Below are positions 5,987-6,675 of a stretch of 6,675 nt of DNA, one piece after another (positions within the stretch are counted from its first letter, which is position 1; the number at the start of each line of letters is the position of its first letter). The notes under the pieces are model-generated. The model was not told the DNA's origin, ran no database searches, and saw nothing but the letters and a program-made list of their open reading frames with translations. The stretch is taken from positions 1-6,675 of the forward strand of contig CANQOJ010000126.1 in the NCBI GenBank assembly GCA_947625455.1. The letters are read 5' to 3'. The position numbers and the translations under genes are program-made. The DNA comes from an uncultured Clostridia bacterium (lineage in GTDB: Bacteria; Bacillota; Clostridia; Oscillospirales; Ruminococcaceae).

Positions 5987-6675
5987 ATGAACGAAACTCT
6001 TAAAAGGTTATGTGAAATAAACGGCACATCGGGCAGTGAAAGCGAAGTGCGCGAGTTTATCCGCGCAAACATCACCGCTGACGAAATCTTTACGGACAAT
6101 CTCGGCAATCTGATAGTATTTAAAAAAGGCAGGAAAACTCCTAAAAACAAGATTATGTTTGCCGCGCATATGGACGAGGTAGGACTTATGATAACCTACG
6201 CTGACAGCGAGGGTTTTCTTCGTTTCGGCGCTGTGGGAGGAATAAATCCCGCTGTTTTGCTGGGCAGGGGATTTAAGCTTGAAAACGGCGCACGCGCGGT
6301 TTGCGCAACAAAGGCTATCCACCAGCAAACCAAAGACGAGCGCAGTAAAATTCCCGAAATTGACGAACTTTATCTCGACATAGGGGCAAAAAACCGCGAA
6401 GATGCCGAGAAATCAGCGCCTTTGGGAAGCTGTGCGTATTTTGATACGGACTTCTTTGAATTTGGCGACGGTTTTTTAAAGGGCAAGGCAATTGACGACC
6501 GCGCGGGTTGTCTTATAATGATGAACATGATAAACGGAAATCCCGAATATGACGCATGGTATGCGTTTACCGTGCAGGAAGAGATAGGCACGCGCGGCGC
6601 TTCTGCGGCGGCATTTAACGTTGCGCCCGATATTGCGTTTGTGCTTGAAACGACAACAGCCTGCGATATTGCGGG
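5987..6675 (+). CDS. Second M42-family metallo-aminopeptidase (partial, 3' end outside window)
   Basis: I translated 229 residues from the ATG at 5987, which follows AAGGAG by 7 bases and begins one base after the previous stop. Visible ligands are His61 in AAHMDEVGLM, Asp170 in IDDRAG and Glu198-Glu199 in VQEEIGTRGA. The fourth ligand appears as Glu221 in VLETTTACD, instead of Asp227 in VVDVSFG of the upstream paralogue. I recall an E-x-T-T-x-x-D form from other clostridial M42 proteins, so this looks like a distinct subfamily, not a defect. The last histidine and about 100 C-terminal residues lie beyond the edge. Close spacing and paralogy suggest that the two products are made together and might assemble into mixed particles, as reported for some archaeal TET peptidases; that is inference. 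Confidence 0.93.
   Translation, partial: MNETLKRLCEINGTSGSESEVREFIRANITADEIFTDNLGNLIVFKKGRKTPKNKIMFAAHMDEVGLMITYADSEGFLRFGAVGGINPAVLLGRGFKLENGARAVCATKAIHQQTKDERSKIPEIDELYLDIGAKNREDAEKSAPLGSCAYFDTDFFEFGDGFLKGKAIDDRAGCLIMMNMINGNPEYDAWYAFTVQEEIGTRGASAAAFNVAPDIAFVLETTTACDIA

Noticed and set aside
1..6675. tRNA, rRNA, CRISPR array or insertion sequence
   Set aside because: I saw no cloverleaf, rRNA block, regularly spaced repeats, transposase or terminal inverted repeats anywhere in the window.

Overview
The window looks like chromosomal DNA from an anaerobic, gut-type Firmicute (Clostridia, Oscillospiraceae/Ruminococcaceae-like). This is inferred from the moderate base composition, strong AGGAGG-type ribosome sites, sigma-A type promoters, a short type 2 ArgC, an ImmR/ImmA-like XRE plus zinc-peptidase pair, and tandem M42 aminopeptidases. 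No species can be named from this alone.

Left half (1-3823), minus strand: the end of arginine biosynthesis. Transcription runs from a promoter at about 3865-3893 into argG (argininosuccinate synthase), an unrecognised 233-residue gene, argH (argininosuccinate lyase) and the first half of argC (type 2 N-acetyl-glutamyl-phosphate reductase, cut by the window edge). The junctions are tight: argG and the unknown gene share one base (TAATG), and argH and argC overlap by 8 bp. The only real gap inside the operon is 59 bp before argH, and most of it can fold into a hairpin that abuts the argH ribosome site.

Middle (3824-4069): a 246-bp, very AT-rich divergent control region without a credible gene. 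It holds a good promoter facing left for argG and a fully consensus extended -10 promoter facing right for the regulator gene. Several palindromes lie between and over them; the best is a 10-bp perfect inverted repeat across the -35 box of the right-facing promoter.

Right half (4070-6675), plus strand: a compact operon of an XRE-family repressor, an ImmA/IrrE-like zinc peptidase (one-base TAATG overlap), and two tandem M42 glutamyl/leucyl-type aminopeptidases, the second cut by the window edge. The first two resemble the ImmR/ImmA repressor and anti-repressor pair of mobile elements, but no integrase, phage or conjugation gene is present.

Functional reading (inference): one side makes arginine and the other releases amino acids from peptides, and both are read from one shared control region. 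A peptidase-controlled XRE switch could govern the aminopeptidases, and perhaps the arginine genes. This arrangement and the unknown gene in the arg operon are the most interesting parts of an otherwise ordinary metabolic region.
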